Shown here: piece by piece, positions 63,628 through 64,000 of the stretch
Layout: every line of letters starts with the position of its first letter
How positions within the stretch are numbered: the first letter of the stretch is position 1
Assembly: GCA_019316985.1 (NCBI GenBank)
Contig: CP079215.1
Coordinates: forward strand, 1,736,001 to 1,800,000
From: Paraniabella defluvii
Lineage (GTDB): Bacteria; Bacteroidota; Bacteroidia; Chitinophagales; Chitinophagaceae
Length of the DNA: 64,000 bases
Reading direction: 5' to 3'
Notes under the pieces: generated by a model
Databases searched by the model: none
The model's input: the letters and a program-made list of their open reading frames with translations, nothing else
Told to the model about the DNA's origin: nothing
Program-made: the position numbers and the translations under genes

Positions 63628-63884
63628 ATGGATAATATTTCTATAGAGAAGTTCCTGGAAACAAAAACCAACTCCAGGGTTGCCAACGTACATTTTAAGG
63701 ACAGGTCTACCGTAACCGGCCTTTTGTTAATCTTCGTGATTATGATGAACTAAAAGCCAAAAACTTTTGGCGGGTTGTAAATGTTAAACATATAAAGCAG
63801 TGGGAACAAACAGGGGATGTAGAGTTATCCCGCCTGTTTAACGGAGCTTCTTTTACAAAGCTCACCCCATCGGGCAAATATTAA
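63628..63884 (+). CDS. Small protein of unknown function between RRM and cold-shock genes
   Basis: About 86 residues. MDNISIEKFLETKTNSRVANVHFKDRSTVTG, then after a frameshift near 63720 FVNLRDYDELKAKNFWRVVNVKHIKQWEQTGDVELSRLFNGASFTKLTPSGKY. I do not know a family name. It lies 38 bp after the RRM gene on the same strand and 50 bp before the cold-shock gene. The N-terminus is similar to the short proteins that accompany RRM genes in this phylum; a regulator is conceivable. Confidence 0.65.
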
Positions 63885-63933
63885 GTAACTATATTTTTAA
63901 TCATTTTTTATTTAAACAATCTAAAACATTTTA

Positions 63934-64000
63934 ATGGGAGAAACCTGGAATAAAAGGGAAAGAGAACAAAAAGAAAAATGCTAAAAAGCAGAAAGACGAA
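63934..64000 (+). CDS. Cold-shock-domain protein, N-terminal fragment
   Basis: The ATG at 63934 begins MGETWNKRERE and then, after a likely lost base in an A run near 63975, KKNAKKQKDE, cut by the window end. This Lys/Glu-rich start is the usual extension of the Bacteroidota cold-shock-domain proteins, which bind single-stranded RNA. The CSD itself lies beyond the window. The assignment rests on this short extension and on the RRM neighbour. Confidence 0.6.

Overview
The window reads as a chromosomal stretch of a Bacteroidota bacterium, most likely family Chitinophagaceae. The evidence is a SusC/SusD pair, the gliding lipoprotein GldH, DUF3575- and SIMPL-type proteins, an HYC_CC_PP-type protein, promoters of the TAnnTTTG class, and a gene set matching flexirubin (aryl polyene-dialkylresorcinol) pigment synthesis. 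No rRNA, tRNA, CRISPR array, transposase or integrase gene was recognised.

The most important caveat is quality. About two thirds of the genes are broken by one or more single-base frameshifts, mostly at homopolymers, and in nearly every case the conserved protein continues in another frame. I treat these as uncorrected sequencing errors and give each gene its reconstructed full span. Residue numbers downstream of a shift are approximate.

Layout. 1-4.96 kb: tail of a DUF1501 gene, then a minus-strand operon of a twin-arginine protein, three tandem phage tail collar (microcystin-dependent protein type) paralogues, an LRR protein and a membrane-hairpin surface protein; then a DUF3817 membrane protein. 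4.97-14.2 kb: housekeeping genes (batD, SDR, YjjG-type HAD, DUF72, lpxD, YicC, gldH, a histidine kinase/response regulator pair, nitroreductase). 14.2-28.9 kb: a large part of a flexirubin-type cluster: a C45 acyltransferase-like protein with a C-terminal TPR-like segment, a CrtI-like oxidoreductase, a probable MMPL-acyltransferase-methyltransferase fusion, a GT2-DUF2062 glycosyltransferase, an outer-membrane protein, a small secreted protein, darA and darB. A plus-strand heavy-metal locus (HYC_CC_PP protein, two HMA-domain proteins, a beta-barrel) sits inside it at 17.5-20.2 kb.

29-43 kb: M16 peptidase, an ABC ATPase without permease, YtxH protein, dprA, cdsA, CPBP protease, dusB, a membrane-anchored MutS-like ATPase, DUF3575 protein, DinB-like protein, aldehyde dehydrogenase and tadA. 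43-50.8 kb: an orphan susD/susC pair, superoxide dismutase, a lipoprotein and a SIMPL protein. 51-52.6 kb: a ketosynthase and acyl carrier protein that may belong with the pigment pathway. 52.9-58.5 kb: katG, DUF2891, a TPM protein and a lipoprotein. 58.5-60 kb: a BtrH-type acyl transferase and a small partner. 60.4-64 kb: an amidating-lyase-like NHL propeller, a RibD-C reductase, a fatty acid desaturase, an RRM protein, a small protein and the start of a cold-shock-domain protein.

Together the pigment-related genes would supply condensation (DarB, ketosynthase, ACP), ring closure (DarA), redox tailoring (CrtI-like enzyme), acyl transfer (C45 enzyme, fused acyltransferase, BtrH) and export (MMPL). 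The ammonia-lyase, dehydratase and remaining ketosynthases expected for a full flexirubin pathway are not in this window.
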